Part shown: one piece after another, positions 52,925 to 62,170 of the stretch | Layout: every line of letters starts with the position of its first letter | Numbering within the stretch: the stretch's first letter is position 1 | Assembly (NCBI RefSeq): GCF_036924715.1 | Contig: NZ_JAZHSB010000001.1 | Coordinates: 6,935,001 to 6,999,000 of the forward strand | Direction: 5' to 3' | Source of the DNA: Bradyrhizobium sp. AZCC 1721 | GTDB taxonomy: Bacteria > Pseudomonadota > Alphaproteobacteria > Rhizobiales > Xanthobacteraceae | Length of the DNA: 64,000 nt | The notes under the pieces: generated by a model | Told to the model about the DNA's origin: nothing | What the model saw: only the letters and a program-made list of their open reading frames with translations | The model's database searches: none | Made by a program: the position numbers and the translations under genes

Positions 52925-53992
52925 ATGAGGGGACGAAAGCTTTCAAGACGCGACATCCTGCAAGGCTCGGCGGCGCTGGCGGTTGGCACGGTATTCGCCT
53001 CCCCTGTTCGCGCCCAGGCGCCGGAGCCGGTCGCGATCACATCAGCGCTGGTGGATGCGGCGAAGAAGGAAGGCAAGCTGATCTTTTATTCGTCGATGGA
53101 CCTGCCGGTCGGCGAAAAGCTCGGCAAGGCATTCGAGGCCGCCTTTCCGGGCGTAACCATCCAGATCGAGCGCTCCGGTTCGGAGCGGCTGTTTCAGCGT
53201 ATCGACCAGGAATTTGCGAGCAACATTCGCGCCGCCGACATCGTCAACTCCTCCGACGCCTCGCACTTCATCAGTTGGAAGAAGAACGGCTGGCTGATGC
53301 CGTTCGTGCCGGAGGACGTCGCAAAACATTTTCCGGAAAGCTATCGCGATCCCGACGGCATGTTTGCGACCTCGCGGGTGTGGCTGTCGTCGATCGCCTA
53401 CAACACCAATCTCGTCAAAGCGGAAGACGCGCCGAAGAGTTTTGCCGACCTGCTCGACGCCAAATGGGCGGGCAAGATGGTCAAGGCCCACCCGGCCTAT
53501 AGCGGCACCATCATGACCGCGACGTTTCAGCTCGTTCGCGAACTCGGCTGGGAGTACATGGAAAGACTGGCGAAGCAGCGCGTGATGCAGGTGCAGTCGT
53601 CGACCGATCCGCCGAAGAAGCTGTCGCTCGGCGAGCGCGCCGTGATGGCCGACGGCAACGAATACGGCATCGTGCTGTTGAAGGAAGCCGGCCAGCCGGT
53701 CGAGCCGGTGTACCCGACCGAAGGCACGCCGACGATTTCGGGGCCGACCGGCATCTTCAGGAGCGCGGAGCATCCCAATGCCGCGAAGTTGTTTCAGGCA
53801 TGGCTGCATACGCGCGAGACGCAACAATTCTTCATCGACTTCAGCGCGCAATATTCGGTTCACGCACAGGTGCAGTCGAAGCCGGGCCGGCGGAAGATTT
53901 CCGACATCAAGCTGATGAAGGAGGATGCCGAGGGCGTGGAGAAAATGACGGAAGAAATCAAGACGCGCTATGCGCGGCTGTTCAGGGTTTGA
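52925..53992 (+). CDS. ABC importer solute-binding protein, Tat signal
   Basis: A 355-residue periplasmic binding protein of the ferric/thiamine/phosphonate cluster. The N-terminus SRRDILQGSAALAVG is a twin-arginine signal, so it is exported folded. Residues 45-60 (KKEGKLIFYSSMD) and the later blocks match extracellular solute-binding family 1/6. The ligand is not clear: iron, a polyamine or an organophosphonate are all possible. Follows the ATPase by 25 bp. Confidence 0.9.
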   Translation: MRGRKLSRRDILQGSAALAVGTVFASPVRAQAPEPVAITSALVDAAKKEGKLIFYSSMDLPVGEKLGKAFEAAFPGVTIQIERSGSERLFQRIDQEFASNIRAADIVNSSDASHFISWKKNGWLMPFVPEDVAKHFPESYRDPDGMFATSRVWLSSIAYNTNLVKAEDAPKSFADLLDAKWAGKMVKAHPAYSGTIMTATFQLVRELGWEYMERLAKQRVMQVQSSTDPPKKLSLGERAVMADGNEYGIVLLKEAGQPVEPVYPTEGTPTISGPTGIFRSAEHPNAAKLFQAWLHTRETQQFFIDFSAQYSVHAQVQSKPGRRKISDIKLMKEDAEGVEKMTEEIKTRYARLFRV

Positions 53993-54021
53993 GGATGCAA
54001 GTGGCGACGCTCTCTGTCTTG

Positions 54022-54154
54022 CCTCGCCCCGCTTGCGGGGAGAGGCCGACGCGCATCGCCAGATGCGCGGCGGGTGAGGGGGCTCTCCGCGAGTCCGAAT
54101 CCGCGGATAGAGCCCCTCACCCCAACCCTCTCCCCGCAAGCGCGGGGCGAGGGG
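54022..54154. repeat. Palindromic repeat (family D)
   Basis: CCTCGCCCCGCTTGCGGGGA arm and GCAAGCGCGGGGCGAGG arm around inner blocks; related half copies at 36148 and 49398. It sits inside the ABC operon between the binding protein and permease genes. Confidence 0.75.
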
Positions 54155-54179
54155 GCTGCACCGCGCCTGTGGGAATAAC

Positions 54180-55892
54180 ATGACCACCATCGCCACCGAC
54201 ACCCCAAGATCCCGCCTCGACCTCACCCGCCCTATCCTGTGGCTGTTCGCAGCGTTCATGATCGTGCTGATCGTGCTGCCGCTGTCGTGGCTGGCGGTCT
54301 TTGCATTCACCGACAAGGCGCGGCATCCGACGCTGCAGAATTTCGTCACGCTGTTCACCGACCCCGCTTTCCTTGATCCATTGCTGACGACAGCGATCAT
54401 CGCAACCACTTCCGCGGTGGCCTGCTGCCTTGTCGCCGCCCCGATCGGCTGGCTGGTGTCGCGCACCGACATGCCGGGGCGGCAGATCATCCGCGCGCTG
54501 GTGACGGCTTCCTTCGTGACACCGCCGTTTCTGGGCGCGGTTGCCTGGGAACTGCTGGCGGCGCCCAACAGCGGCATGCTGAACCAGCTCTATCGCTACC
54601 TCACCGGCGCCGAAGATCCCTTGTTCGACATCTATTCGCTGACCGGGCTGATCTTTGTGATCTCCTGCTACACCTTCCCATTTGTGTTCGTGCTGGTCGC
54701 CAATGCGCTCGACAACATGCCGGGCGAACTGGAAGATGCCTCCGCCATTCTCGGCGGCAAGGCTTGGACCACGGCGCGGCGCGTCACCATTCCGCTTGCG
54801 ATGCCGGCGCTGGTCGCTGGCGCATTGATCGCGTTCCTGCAGGCGATGACGCTGTTCGGATCGCCGGCGATCCTGGCGCTGCCGGCCGGTTTCCACACCA
54901 TGACGACGAAGATCTGGAGCCTGTTCCAGTATCCGCCAAAGCTCGAACTGGCGGCTGCCGCCGCCGTGCCGCTATTGCTGCTGACGATCCTGCTGCTGCA
55001 GGGCCAGAAAGTTTTGCTCGGCCGCCGCGGCTACTCCGTGCTCGGCGGCAAATATGGCCCGCCGCGGCCGATCGAAATGGGAGCATGGCGCTGGGCCGCG
55101 CTGGCATTCTGCCTCCTCGTGCTGCTCAATCCGGTGTTCCTGCCCTATTTCGCGCTGCTCAACGCAGCGTTCTCGCCGAACGCGACCACGCTGGTGACGC
55201 CGGCGACGGCGACGCTGCACAACATCGTCTTCGTGTTCACCGAATTGTCGTCGACCCAGCTCGCGCTGAAGAACACGGTGATCCTGGGTGCATCGACGGC
55301 GACCATCGGCACCACGCTCGCGCTCGTGGTCGCCTATGTCACGACCCGCCGCGTCATCGCAAGCCACCGGGTGCTCGGCTTTCTCGCCACCGCCCCGGTG
55401 GCCGTGCCCGGCATCGTGCTCGGCGTCGGATTGTTCTTGAGCTACACGCGGCCGCCCTTCGTGCTCTATGGCACGCTGTGGATCCTGCTGCTGGCGTTTC
55501 TCACCATCACCCTCCCTTCGGCCTATCAGCAATTGCAGGCGGCGTTCGCGACCATTCATCCCGAACTGGAGGACGCCAGCCGCATTCTCGGGGCGAGCCG
55601 GCTGCAATCGCTGCGCCAGATCACCGCGCCTTTGTTGCGCACCGGCGTGATCGCGACTTGGTGCTTCATCTTCATCGGCGTGATGCGGGAGTTATCCGCG
55701 GCGATCGTGCTGTTCACCTCGCAGACCAAGGTGCTGTCGGTTTTGATCTACGACCTCAACGAAAGCGGCGACCTCGCCGCGATCTCGGTGCTCGGCATCG
55801 CGATGCTGGTGATCACCTTTGCGGTGGTGCTCGCGGTGAACCGGATCCCGATGTTCGGCGGCGGCGCCGGGGCGAAGCTGCGGAATAGTTAG
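54180..55892 (+). CDS. ABC importer permease, fused two-domain
   Basis: A 570-residue membrane protein with about 12 helices and two copies of the binding-protein-dependent transport domain, as in FbpB. Each half has an EAA-type loop: LEDASAILGGKAWTTARRVTIPLA (about 182-205, in parts) and LEDASRILGASRLQSLRQITAPL (about 462-484). It partners the ATPase at 51823 and the binding protein at 52925 for import of iron or a similar solute. Confidence 0.93.
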   Translation: MTTIATDTPRSRLDLTRPILWLFAAFMIVLIVLPLSWLAVFAFTDKARHPTLQNFVTLFTDPAFLDPLLTTAIIATTSAVACCLVAAPIGWLVSRTDMPGRQIIRALVTASFVTPPFLGAVAWELLAAPNSGMLNQLYRYLTGAEDPLFDIYSLTGLIFVISCYTFPFVFVLVANALDNMPGELEDASAILGGKAWTTARRVTIPLAMPALVAGALIAFLQAMTLFGSPAILALPAGFHTMTTKIWSLFQYPPKLELAAAAAVPLLLLTILLLQGQKVLLGRRGYSVLGGKYGPPRPIEMGAWRWAALAFCLLVLLNPVFLPYFALLNAAFSPNATTLVTPATATLHNIVFVFTELSSTQLALKNTVILGASTATIGTTLALVVAYVTTRRVIASHRVLGFLATAPVAVPGIVLGVGLFLSYTRPPFVLYGTLWILLLAFLTITLPSAYQQLQAAFATIHPELEDASRILGASRLQSLRQITAPLLRTGVIATWCFIFIGVMRELSAAIVLFTSQTKVLSVLIYDLNESGDLAAISVLGIAMLVITFAVVLAVNRIPMFGGGAGAKLRNS

Positions 55893-55910
55893 GATCGGCT
55901 CTGTCGGCTC

Positions 55911-56029
55911 GTCGTTCCTGCGAAAGCAGGGACCCATAACCACCGCTCAGCGGTGTGAGAGAAACCGTCTCCCGTTGTGCCACTTTCGCAGGCCGCGGCG
56001 TATGGGTCCCTGCGTTCGCAGGGACGACG
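55911..56029. repeat. Palindromic repeat family B, copy 7
   Basis: GTCGTTCCTGCGAAAGCAGG through CGTTCGCAGGGACGACGG, between the permease and oligopeptidase genes. Confidence 0.85.
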
Positions 56030-56099
56030 GTTAGCACATCTGGTAATCCGCCACATTTGCCCCGATATAAGGCGCACCATTGAGCCATGTGAGGACCGC

Positions 56100-58217
56100 G
56101 TGACACAAGCCGCCGCCAAAAAGCCCGCCCTCTCGCCGCCGGTCGCCCCGCGCCGGCCGCATACTTTCACCACGCACGGCATCACCGTGCAGGACGACTA
56201 TGCCTGGCTGAAGGAGCCGAAATGGCAGGAAGTGCTGCGCGACCCCTCGATCCTCGACCCGGACATCCGCAAATATCTGGAAGCCGAGAACGATTACACC
56301 GAGAGCCTGCTCGGCCACACCGCCGTCTTGCAGAAGAAGCTGGTCGCGGAAATGCGCGGACGGATCAAGGAAGACGATTCCAGCGTGCCGTCACCGGACG
56401 GCCCGTTCGCCTATTTGCGAAAATTCCGCGAAGGCGGGCAGCATGAAATGTTCGGCCGCACGCAGCGTGATGGCGGCGCGGTAAGAATCGTGCTCGACGG
56501 CGACGCCCTCGCCAAGGACCATGAGTATTTCAAGTTCGGCGGCGCGCGGCATTCGCCTGACCACACACTGCACGCGTGGAGCGCCGATACCAAGGGCTCG
56601 GAATATTTCTCGATCCGCGTGCGCGACTGGGAGACGGGGATCGACCGCGACGATCTTGTCGAAGAGACCGACGGCGGCATCGTCTGGAGCAAGGATTGCC
56701 AAAGCTTCTTCTATGTCAAACTCGACGACAACCATCGCCCGATGCAGGTCTGGCGCCATCGGCTCGGCACCAGGCAGGCGGACGACACGCTGGTTTATGA
56801 GGAGCAAGACTCCGGCTGGTTCACCCATCTGCACGAGAGCTCTTCCGGCCGTTTCTGCGTGATCGCCGGCGGCGATCATGAGACGTCGGAACAGCGGCTG
56901 ATCGATCTCGCCAATCCCGAAGTGCCGCCGCGGCTGGTGGCGGAACGCGAAGAAGGCGTGCAGTATTCGATCGCCGACCGCGGCGATGAATTGTTCATTC
57001 TAACCAATGCGGATGACGCGATCGACTTCAAGGTCGTCACCGCGCCGCTCGCCTCGCCCGAACGCGCCAACTGGCGCGAATTGATTCCGCATCGCGCCGG
57101 CATCTATGTGCTCGATGTCGAACTCTATGCCGGCCACATGGTGCGGCTGGAGCGCGCCAACGCGCTGCCCGCGATCATTATCCGCGATCTCGGTAACGGC
57201 GAGGAACATGCCATCGCCTTTGACGAGGCGGCGTATTCGCTGGACACCATGGGCAGCTACGAATTCGAGACCACCAATCTGCGGTTTTCCTATTCGTCAA
57301 TGACGACGCCGTCGGAAGTCTATGACTACGACATGGCGAAGCGAACGCGCGTCTTGCGCAAGCGGCAGGAGATTCCGTCCGGCCATGACCCGGCCGACTA
57401 TGTCACCACGCGGATCATGGCGAGGTCGCATGACGGCGCGTCAGTGCCGGTCTCGATCCTGCACCGCAAGGACCTCGCGCGCGACGGTAGCGCGCCGCTG
57501 CTGCTCTATGGCTACGGCTCCTACGGCATGGCGATGCCAGCCTCGTTCTCAACCAACCGGCTGTCGCTGGTCGATCGCGGCTTTGTCTATGCGATCGCGC
57601 ATATCCGCGGCGGCGCGGACAAAGGCTGGGGCTGGTATCTCGACGGCAAGCGCGAGAAGAAGACGAATTCATTCGACGATTTCGCTGCCGCCGGGCGCGC
57701 CTTGATCGAGGCAAAATACACCAGCGCCAAGCGCATCGTCGGCCATGGCGGCAGCGCCGGCGGCATGCTGATGGGAGCTAGCGCCAACCGCGCCGGCGAA
57801 TTGTTCGCCGGCATCGTCGCCGAAGTGCCGTTCGTCGACGTACTCAACACCATGCTCGACGACACGCTGCCGCTGACGCCGCCGGAATGGCCGGAATGGG
57901 GCAACCCTATCGAGAGCGAAAAGGATTTTCGCACCATCTTGTCGTACTCGCCCTACGACAATATCGCGGCGAAGGAATATCCCGCTGTGCTCGCGATGGG
58001 CGGCCTGACCGATCCGCGCGTCACCTACTGGGAGCCGGCGAAATGGATCGCGCGGTTGCGCGCGACCATGACCGGTGGCGGGCCGGTGCTGCTGCGCACC
58101 AACATGGGCGCCGGCCACGGCGGCGCGTCGGGCCGCTTCAACCGGCTCGATGAAGTGGCGATTGCTTATGCGTTTGCGCTATGGGCGGTGGGGCTGGCGG
58201 AGAAGGGTGAGGCGTGA
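56100..58217 (+). CDS. ptrB: S9 prolyl oligopeptidase family (oligopeptidase B-like)
   Basis: A 705-residue serine peptidase: N-terminal seven-bladed propeller (about 70-420) and C-terminal alpha/beta hydrolase domain. The catalytic Ser552 is in GHGGSAGGMLMG, Asp638 in GGLTDPRV and His673 in GAGHGG, with YGYGSYG upstream as in oligopeptidase B. It cleaves short peptides after basic residues in the cytoplasm. A GTG start at 56100 has GAGGA five bases upstream. Confidence 0.93.
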   Translation: MTQAAAKKPALSPPVAPRRPHTFTTHGITVQDDYAWLKEPKWQEVLRDPSILDPDIRKYLEAENDYTESLLGHTAVLQKKLVAEMRGRIKEDDSSVPSPDGPFAYLRKFREGGQHEMFGRTQRDGGAVRIVLDGDALAKDHEYFKFGGARHSPDHTLHAWSADTKGSEYFSIRVRDWETGIDRDDLVEETDGGIVWSKDCQSFFYVKLDDNHRPMQVWRHRLGTRQADDTLVYEEQDSGWFTHLHESSSGRFCVIAGGDHETSEQRLIDLANPEVPPRLVAEREEGVQYSIADRGDELFILTNADDAIDFKVVTAPLASPERANWRELIPHRAGIYVLDVELYAGHMVRLERANALPAIIIRDLGNGEEHAIAFDEAAYSLDTMGSYEFETTNLRFSYSSMTTPSEVYDYDMAKRTRVLRKRQEIPSGHDPADYVTTRIMARSHDGASVPVSILHRKDLARDGSAPLLLYGYGSYGMAMPASFSTNRLSLVDRGFVYAIAHIRGGADKGWGWYLDGKREKKTNSFDDFAAAGRALIEAKYTSAKRIVGHGGSAGGMLMGASANRAGELFAGIVAEVPFVDVLNTMLDDTLPLTPPEWPEWGNPIESEKDFRTILSYSPYDNIAAKEYPAVLAMGGLTDPRVTYWEPAKWIARLRATMTGGGPVLLRTNMGAGHGGASGRFNRLDEVAIAYAFALWAVGLAEKGEA

Positions 58218-58224
58218 GGCGCTC

Positions 58225-58337
58225 GTGTCCCGGACGCGATGCGGCGTGCAACGTTGCATCGCAGAGCCGGGACCCACCAACGCATGGGCCCCGGCTCTGC
58301 AGCGCATCGCTTTGCGCTGCGCTGCGTCCGGGGCACG
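58225..58337. repeat. Palindromic repeat (family E)
   Basis: GTCCCGGACGCGATGCGG arm and the GCGCTGCGTCCGGGGCAC arm, with inner blocks GAGCCGGGACCCA and GGGCCCCGGCTC. It lies between the convergent oligopeptidase and RraA-like genes. Confidence 0.75.
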
Positions 58338-58340
58338 CAG

Positions 58341-59060
58341 TTAACGCCCGTTCTTCTTTCGCCACTCCGCGAAATCGGTCAGCGTCTGCGGATCGGTCGC
58401 CGGATAGAGCCCGAAAATGCCGCGGCCGTTCTGGACCTGCTCTGTCACGAAATCCTCAAACGCCGTCATCTCGACCGCCTCGTCGGCGATTTCGTCGGCC
58501 AGATGCGCGGGGATCACGATCACGCCGTCGGCATCGCCAAGAATAACGTCGCCGGGAAACACCGGCGCGTCGCCGCAACCGATCGGCACGTTGATCTCGA
58601 TCGCCTGATGCAGCGTGAGATTGGTCGGCGCGCTTGGGCGGTGGTGATAGGCAGGGAAGCCGAGCTTAGCGATCTCGGCGGAGTCCCGAAAGCCGCCGTC
58701 GGTGATGACGCCGGCGCAGCCACGCTGCATCAGCCGCGTCACCAGGATGGCGCCGGCGGACGCGGCGCGGGCGTCCTTGCGGCTGTCCATCACCAGCACT
58801 GCGCCGGGCGGGCAATCCTCGATCGCCTTGCGCTGCGGGTGGCTGCGGTCGCGAAACACGTCGATCTTGTTGAGGTCCTCGCGCGCCGGCATGTAGCGCA
58901 AGGTAAAGGCCTCGCCGACCAACGCCGGTTGATCGGGACCCAAGGGGTGCACATCCTGGATCATCTGAATGCGGAAGCCGCGCTTGAACAACGCGGTGGC
59001 GACGGTGGCAGTGGAAACGGTCTTGAGTTTGTTGCGGGTAGCGTCGCTCAGTTTTGTCAT
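58341..59060 (-). CDS. RraA/HMG-aldolase family protein
   Basis: A 239-residue protein of the RraA/4-hydroxy-4-methyl-2-oxoglutarate aldolase fold. GGFRDSAEIAKLGFP holds the conserved Arg-Asp and GDVILGDADGVIVIP the metal-binding Asp. In E. coli RraA inhibits RNase E, but longer homologues beside sugar-acid genes are class II pyruvate aldolases, which fits the neighbouring IlvD/Edd dehydratase and lactonase. ATG at 59060; an upstream extension would enter a repeat. Confidence 0.88.
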   Translation of the reverse strand: MTKLSDATRNKLKTVSTATVATALFKRGFRIQMIQDVHPLGPDQPALVGEAFTLRYMPAREDLNKIDVFRDRSHPQRKAIEDCPPGAVLVMDSRKDARAASAGAILVTRLMQRGCAGVITDGGFRDSAEIAKLGFPAYHHRPSAPTNLTLHQAIEINVPIGCGDAPVFPGDVILGDADGVIVIPAHLADEIADEAVEMTAFEDFVTEQVQNGRGIFGLYPATDPQTLTDFAEWRKKNGR

Positions 59061-59080
59061 TGTGTTCTCGCTTTCTTGGT

Positions 59081-59187
59081 CGTCATTCCGGAGCGCTCGC
59101 GTCAGCGAGCGAATCCGGAATCTCGAGATTCCCCGGTGCGCAATTGCGCACCTGAGGTCTGGTCCTTCGGACCATCCCGGAATGACG
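59081..59187. repeat. Palindromic repeat (family F)
   Basis: CGTCATTCCGGAGCGCTCGC arm and CATCCCGGAATGACG arm with an inner GTGCGCAATTGCGCAC palindrome. It lies between the SMP-30 and RraA-like genes. Confidence 0.75.
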
Positions 59188-59194
59188 GGATCAA

Positions 59195-60298
59195 TCACAC
59201 CGCCCCGTGCGACTCCACATACAGCGCATAGACCGAGTGGCAGCTCGTCATGTAGAGGCGGTTGTTCTTCGGGCCGCCGAAGGTGAGATTGGCGCACCGC
59301 TCCGGCAGGCGGATGTGGGCTAGCGGCTTGCCGGCCGGGCTGAATACCATAACGCCGTCGAGATCCTCCGGCTTGCCCTTGAGCTGATACACCCGGCGGC
59401 CGCCAACCTCCGTCGGCTCGGGCTGCAGCGCGCCGTTGGAGCCCCAGCCGCACCATAGATTGCCGTCGCGGTCAACGCGGAAGCCGTCGAGTGCGCCTTG
59501 ATCGGCGGCGTCGATCAGCTTGGTCTTGCCGCCCACCGTGCCGTCGGCGTTGACGTCAAAACTCCAGATGCTGCGGTTCGGCGTGCCCTTCCATTCCACG
59601 ACATAAAGCTTCTTCTCATCCGGCGAGAAGGCGAGCCCGTTGGGATTGACGATGTCGGTAATGACGGCGGTGAGCTTGCCGTCCTTGGTCAGGCGATAGA
59701 CGTTGGTAGTCGCCTGCTCGGGCTTTTCCTTTTTGCCTTCCCACTCGCCGTTGATGCCGAACAGGGGATCGGTGAACCAGATGGTGTCGTCGGATTTCAC
59801 CACGATATCGTTCGGCGCGTTCAACCGCTTGCCCTCGAACTTGTCGGCCAGCACGGTGATCTTGCCGTCCTTCTCCGTGCGGGTGACGCGGCGAGTGACC
59901 GAATGCTCGCAGGTGACGAGGCGGCCCTGACGATCGCGCGCGTTGCCGTTGGCGTAGTTGGCATTGGCGCGGAAGACCGAGGTCTGGTTGGTTTTCTCGT
60001 CGAACTTCATGATGCGGTTGTTGGGAATGTCGGAGAACAAGAGATAGCCTCCTTCCGGAAAATACGCCGGCCCTTCGGCCCAGCGCATGCCGGTCGCAAC
60101 CTGTTCGATGGTCGAGGAATAGATCCGATACTTTGCAAAACTCGGATCGAGGATCTGCACCGCCGGATCGGGATAGCGCTGGTTCGGCGTGAACGGGAAC
60201 GATTGCGCGAGGGCGGTGCGCGCGAGCAGCGTCGTGGCGGCAGCGGTGCCGGCGCCGGCGCCGGCGCCGGCGAGCAGGTTGCGTCGGGTGATGTTCAT
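59195..60298 (-). CDS. SMP-30/gluconolactonase family lactonase, Tat-exported
   Basis: A 367-residue six-bladed beta-propeller of the SMP-30/Gluconolactonase/LRE family. The N-terminus NITRRNLLAGAGAGAG is a twin-arginine signal whose hydrophobic core includes a GCCGGC hexanucleotide tract (60247-60272). Calcium-ligand motifs LNAPNDIVVKSD and NPNGLAFSPDEKKLYVVEW are present. It likely opens a sugar lactone in the periplasm, feeding the importer and the dehydratase. Confidence 0.9.
   Translation of the reverse strand: MNITRRNLLAGAGAGAGTAAATTLLARTALAQSFPFTPNQRYPDPAVQILDPSFAKYRIYSSTIEQVATGMRWAEGPAYFPEGGYLLFSDIPNNRIMKFDEKTNQTSVFRANANYANGNARDRQGRLVTCEHSVTRRVTRTEKDGKITVLADKFEGKRLNAPNDIVVKSDDTIWFTDPLFGINGEWEGKKEKPEQATTNVYRLTKDGKLTAVITDIVNPNGLAFSPDEKKLYVVEWKGTPNRSIWSFDVNADGTVGGKTKLIDAADQGALDGFRVDRDGNLWCGWGSNGALQPEPTEVGGRRVYQLKGKPEDLDGVMVFSPAGKPLAHIRLPERCANLTFGGPKNNRLYMTSCHSVYALYVESHGAV
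60247..60272. repeat. GGCGCC hexanucleotide tract
   Basis: About four units of a GCCGGC/GGCGCC hexamer within the Tat signal of the SMP-30 gene, encoding Gly-Ala repeats; prone to slippage. Confidence 0.6.
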
Positions 60299-60343
60299 TT
60301 GTCGTCCTCCCCTGTGATGCTTTTTGTTTGGTGTCGTCTATCC

Positions 60344-60428
60344 CGTCATTGCGAGGAGCGAAGCGACGAAGCAATCCATTCTTTCTTTGGGTCGTGAGAT
60401 GGATTGCTTCGCTGCGCTCGCAATGACG
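60344..60428. repeat. Palindromic repeat family A, copy 3
   Basis: CGTCATTGCGAGGAGCGAAG through CTCGCAATGACG. It separates the dehydratase from the lactonase gene. Confidence 0.85.
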
Positions 60429-60433
60429 GAGGG

Positions 60434-62170
60434 CTAGTAAATCGGCGGCTCACTCACCGGTGCTCCAAATCCGGTCTCCAGAAAATCGAAGTCGCAGCCT
60501 TCATTGGCCTGCTTGATGTGGCGGGTGAACATCCAGCCATAGCCGCGCTCGTAACGCGGCTCCGGCGCCTTCCACTCGGCGCGGCGCATTGCGAGCTCCG
60601 CCTCCGGCACATCGAGGTTGATGGTACGGGCGTTGACGTCGAGCGTGATCTTGTCGCCGGTTCGCACCAGCGCCAGCGGCCCGCCGATGTAGGATTCCGG
60701 CGAGACGTGCAGGATGCAGGCGCCATAGCTGGTGCCGCTCATGCGCGCATCCGACAGCCGCACCATGTCGCGCACGCCCTGCTTCACCAGTTTGGTCGGG
60801 ATCGGCAGCATGCCCCATTCCGGCATACCCGGCCCTCCCTGCGGACCGGCATTGCGCAGGATCAGCACGTGATCCGCCGTGACGTCGAGATCGGGATCGT
60901 CGATCGCTTTCTTCAGCGAAGGGTAATCGTCGAACACCAGCGCCGGCCCGGTGTGCCTGAGGAAGCGCGGCTCACAGGCACTCGGCTTGATCACGCAGCC
61001 ATCGGGCGCGAGATTGCCCTTGAGCACCGCAAGCGCACCTTCCTTGTAGATGGGATTCTCGATGGTGCGGATAACGTCGTCATTATAGACTTCGGCGCGC
61101 GCGATGTTCTCGCCGAGCGTCTGGCCAGTGACCGTCATGACGTCGAGATGCAGATGCTCCTTGATGCGGCTCATCAGGCCCGGCAGGCCGCCGGCGTAGA
61201 AGAAATCTTCCATCAGATATTTGTCGCCGCTCGGCCGCACATTGGCGATCACAGGCACCTTGCGGCTGGCCTTCTCGAAATCGTCGAGCCCGATGTCCTG
61301 GCCGGCACGGCGCGCCTGCGCGATCAGATGGATGATCGCATTGGTCGAGCAGCCCATCGCCATCGCGACCGTAATCGCGTTCTCGAAGGCTTTTCGGGTC
61401 TGAATCTTCTCCGGCGTCAGGTCCTCCCACACCATCTCGACGATGCGGCGGCCGCATTCGGAGGCCATGCGGATGTGGCCGGCATCGGCTGCGGGAATCG
61501 AGGAGGCGCCCGGCAGCGTCATGCCGATCGATTCCGCAATCGCCGTCATGGTCGACGCCGTGCCCATCGTCATGCAGGTGCCGTAGCTGCGGGCGATGCC
61601 GGCCTCGACGTCAACCCAGTCCTTGTCGGAGATTTTTCCGGCACGGCGCTCGTCCCAGTATTTCCAGGCATCCGAGCCCGAACCCAGCGTCTTGCCCTTC
61701 CAGTTGCCGCGCAGCATCGGCCCGGCCGGCAGATAGATCGTCGGCAGGTTCATGCTGGTGGCACCGAGCAGCAGGCCGGGCGTGGTCTTGTCGCAGCCGC
61801 CCATCAGCACCACGCCATCGACCGGATGGCCGCGCAACAATTCCTCGGCATCCATCGCCAGCATGTTGCGGTAGAGCATGGTGGTCGGCTTCAGGAACGA
61901 TTCCGACAGCGACAGCGCCGGCAGTTCCATCGGGAAGCCGCCCGCCATCAGGATGCCGCGCTTGACGTCGTCGACGCGGCTCTTGAAATGCATGTGACAG
62001 GGCTGCGCATCCGACCAGGTGTTGAGGATCGCTATGACAGGCCGGCCCTTCCATTCCTCCGGCGCGTAGCCCATCTGCATGGCGCGCGAGCGGTGGCCGA
62101 AGGCGCGGAGATCATCAGGCGCGAACCAGCGCGCGCTGCGGAGATCAGCGGGGTTCTTCTTGTTGCTCAT
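60434..62170 (-). CDS. IlvD/Edd family dehydratase (sugar-acid type)
   Basis: A 578-residue iron-sulfur dehydratase. Cluster cysteines are in MGGCDKTTPG and SYGTCMTMGTAST, with the catalytic Ser in DARMSGTSYG. Its neighbours (lactonase, aldolase-like protein, ABC importer) favour a sugar acid such as L-arabinonate or a similar aldonate rather than branched-chain amino acid synthesis or the Entner-Doudoroff step. The ATG at 62170 overlaps the permease stop (ATGA). A much longer upstream frame crosses the permease in the wrong frame and is not used. Confidence 0.92.
   Translation of the reverse strand: MSNKKNPADLRSARWFAPDDLRAFGHRSRAMQMGYAPEEWKGRPVIAILNTWSDAQPCHMHFKSRVDDVKRGILMAGGFPMELPALSLSESFLKPTTMLYRNMLAMDAEELLRGHPVDGVVLMGGCDKTTPGLLLGATSMNLPTIYLPAGPMLRGNWKGKTLGSGSDAWKYWDERRAGKISDKDWVDVEAGIARSYGTCMTMGTASTMTAIAESIGMTLPGASSIPAADAGHIRMASECGRRIVEMVWEDLTPEKIQTRKAFENAITVAMAMGCSTNAIIHLIAQARRAGQDIGLDDFEKASRKVPVIANVRPSGDKYLMEDFFYAGGLPGLMSRIKEHLHLDVMTVTGQTLGENIARAEVYNDDVIRTIENPIYKEGALAVLKGNLAPDGCVIKPSACEPRFLRHTGPALVFDDYPSLKKAIDDPDLDVTADHVLILRNAGPQGGPGMPEWGMLPIPTKLVKQGVRDMVRLSDARMSGTSYGACILHVSPESYIGGPLALVRTGDKITLDVNARTINLDVPEAELAMRRAEWKAPEPRYERGYGWMFTRHIKQANEGCDFDFLETGFGAPVSEPPIY

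Noticed and set aside
50414..55892. Interpretation as a 2-aminoethylphosphonate uptake and transamination operon
   Set aside because: The aminotransferase looks like the alanine/serine-glyoxylate type and no phosphonatase gene is present; a family B repeat also separates it from the transporter.
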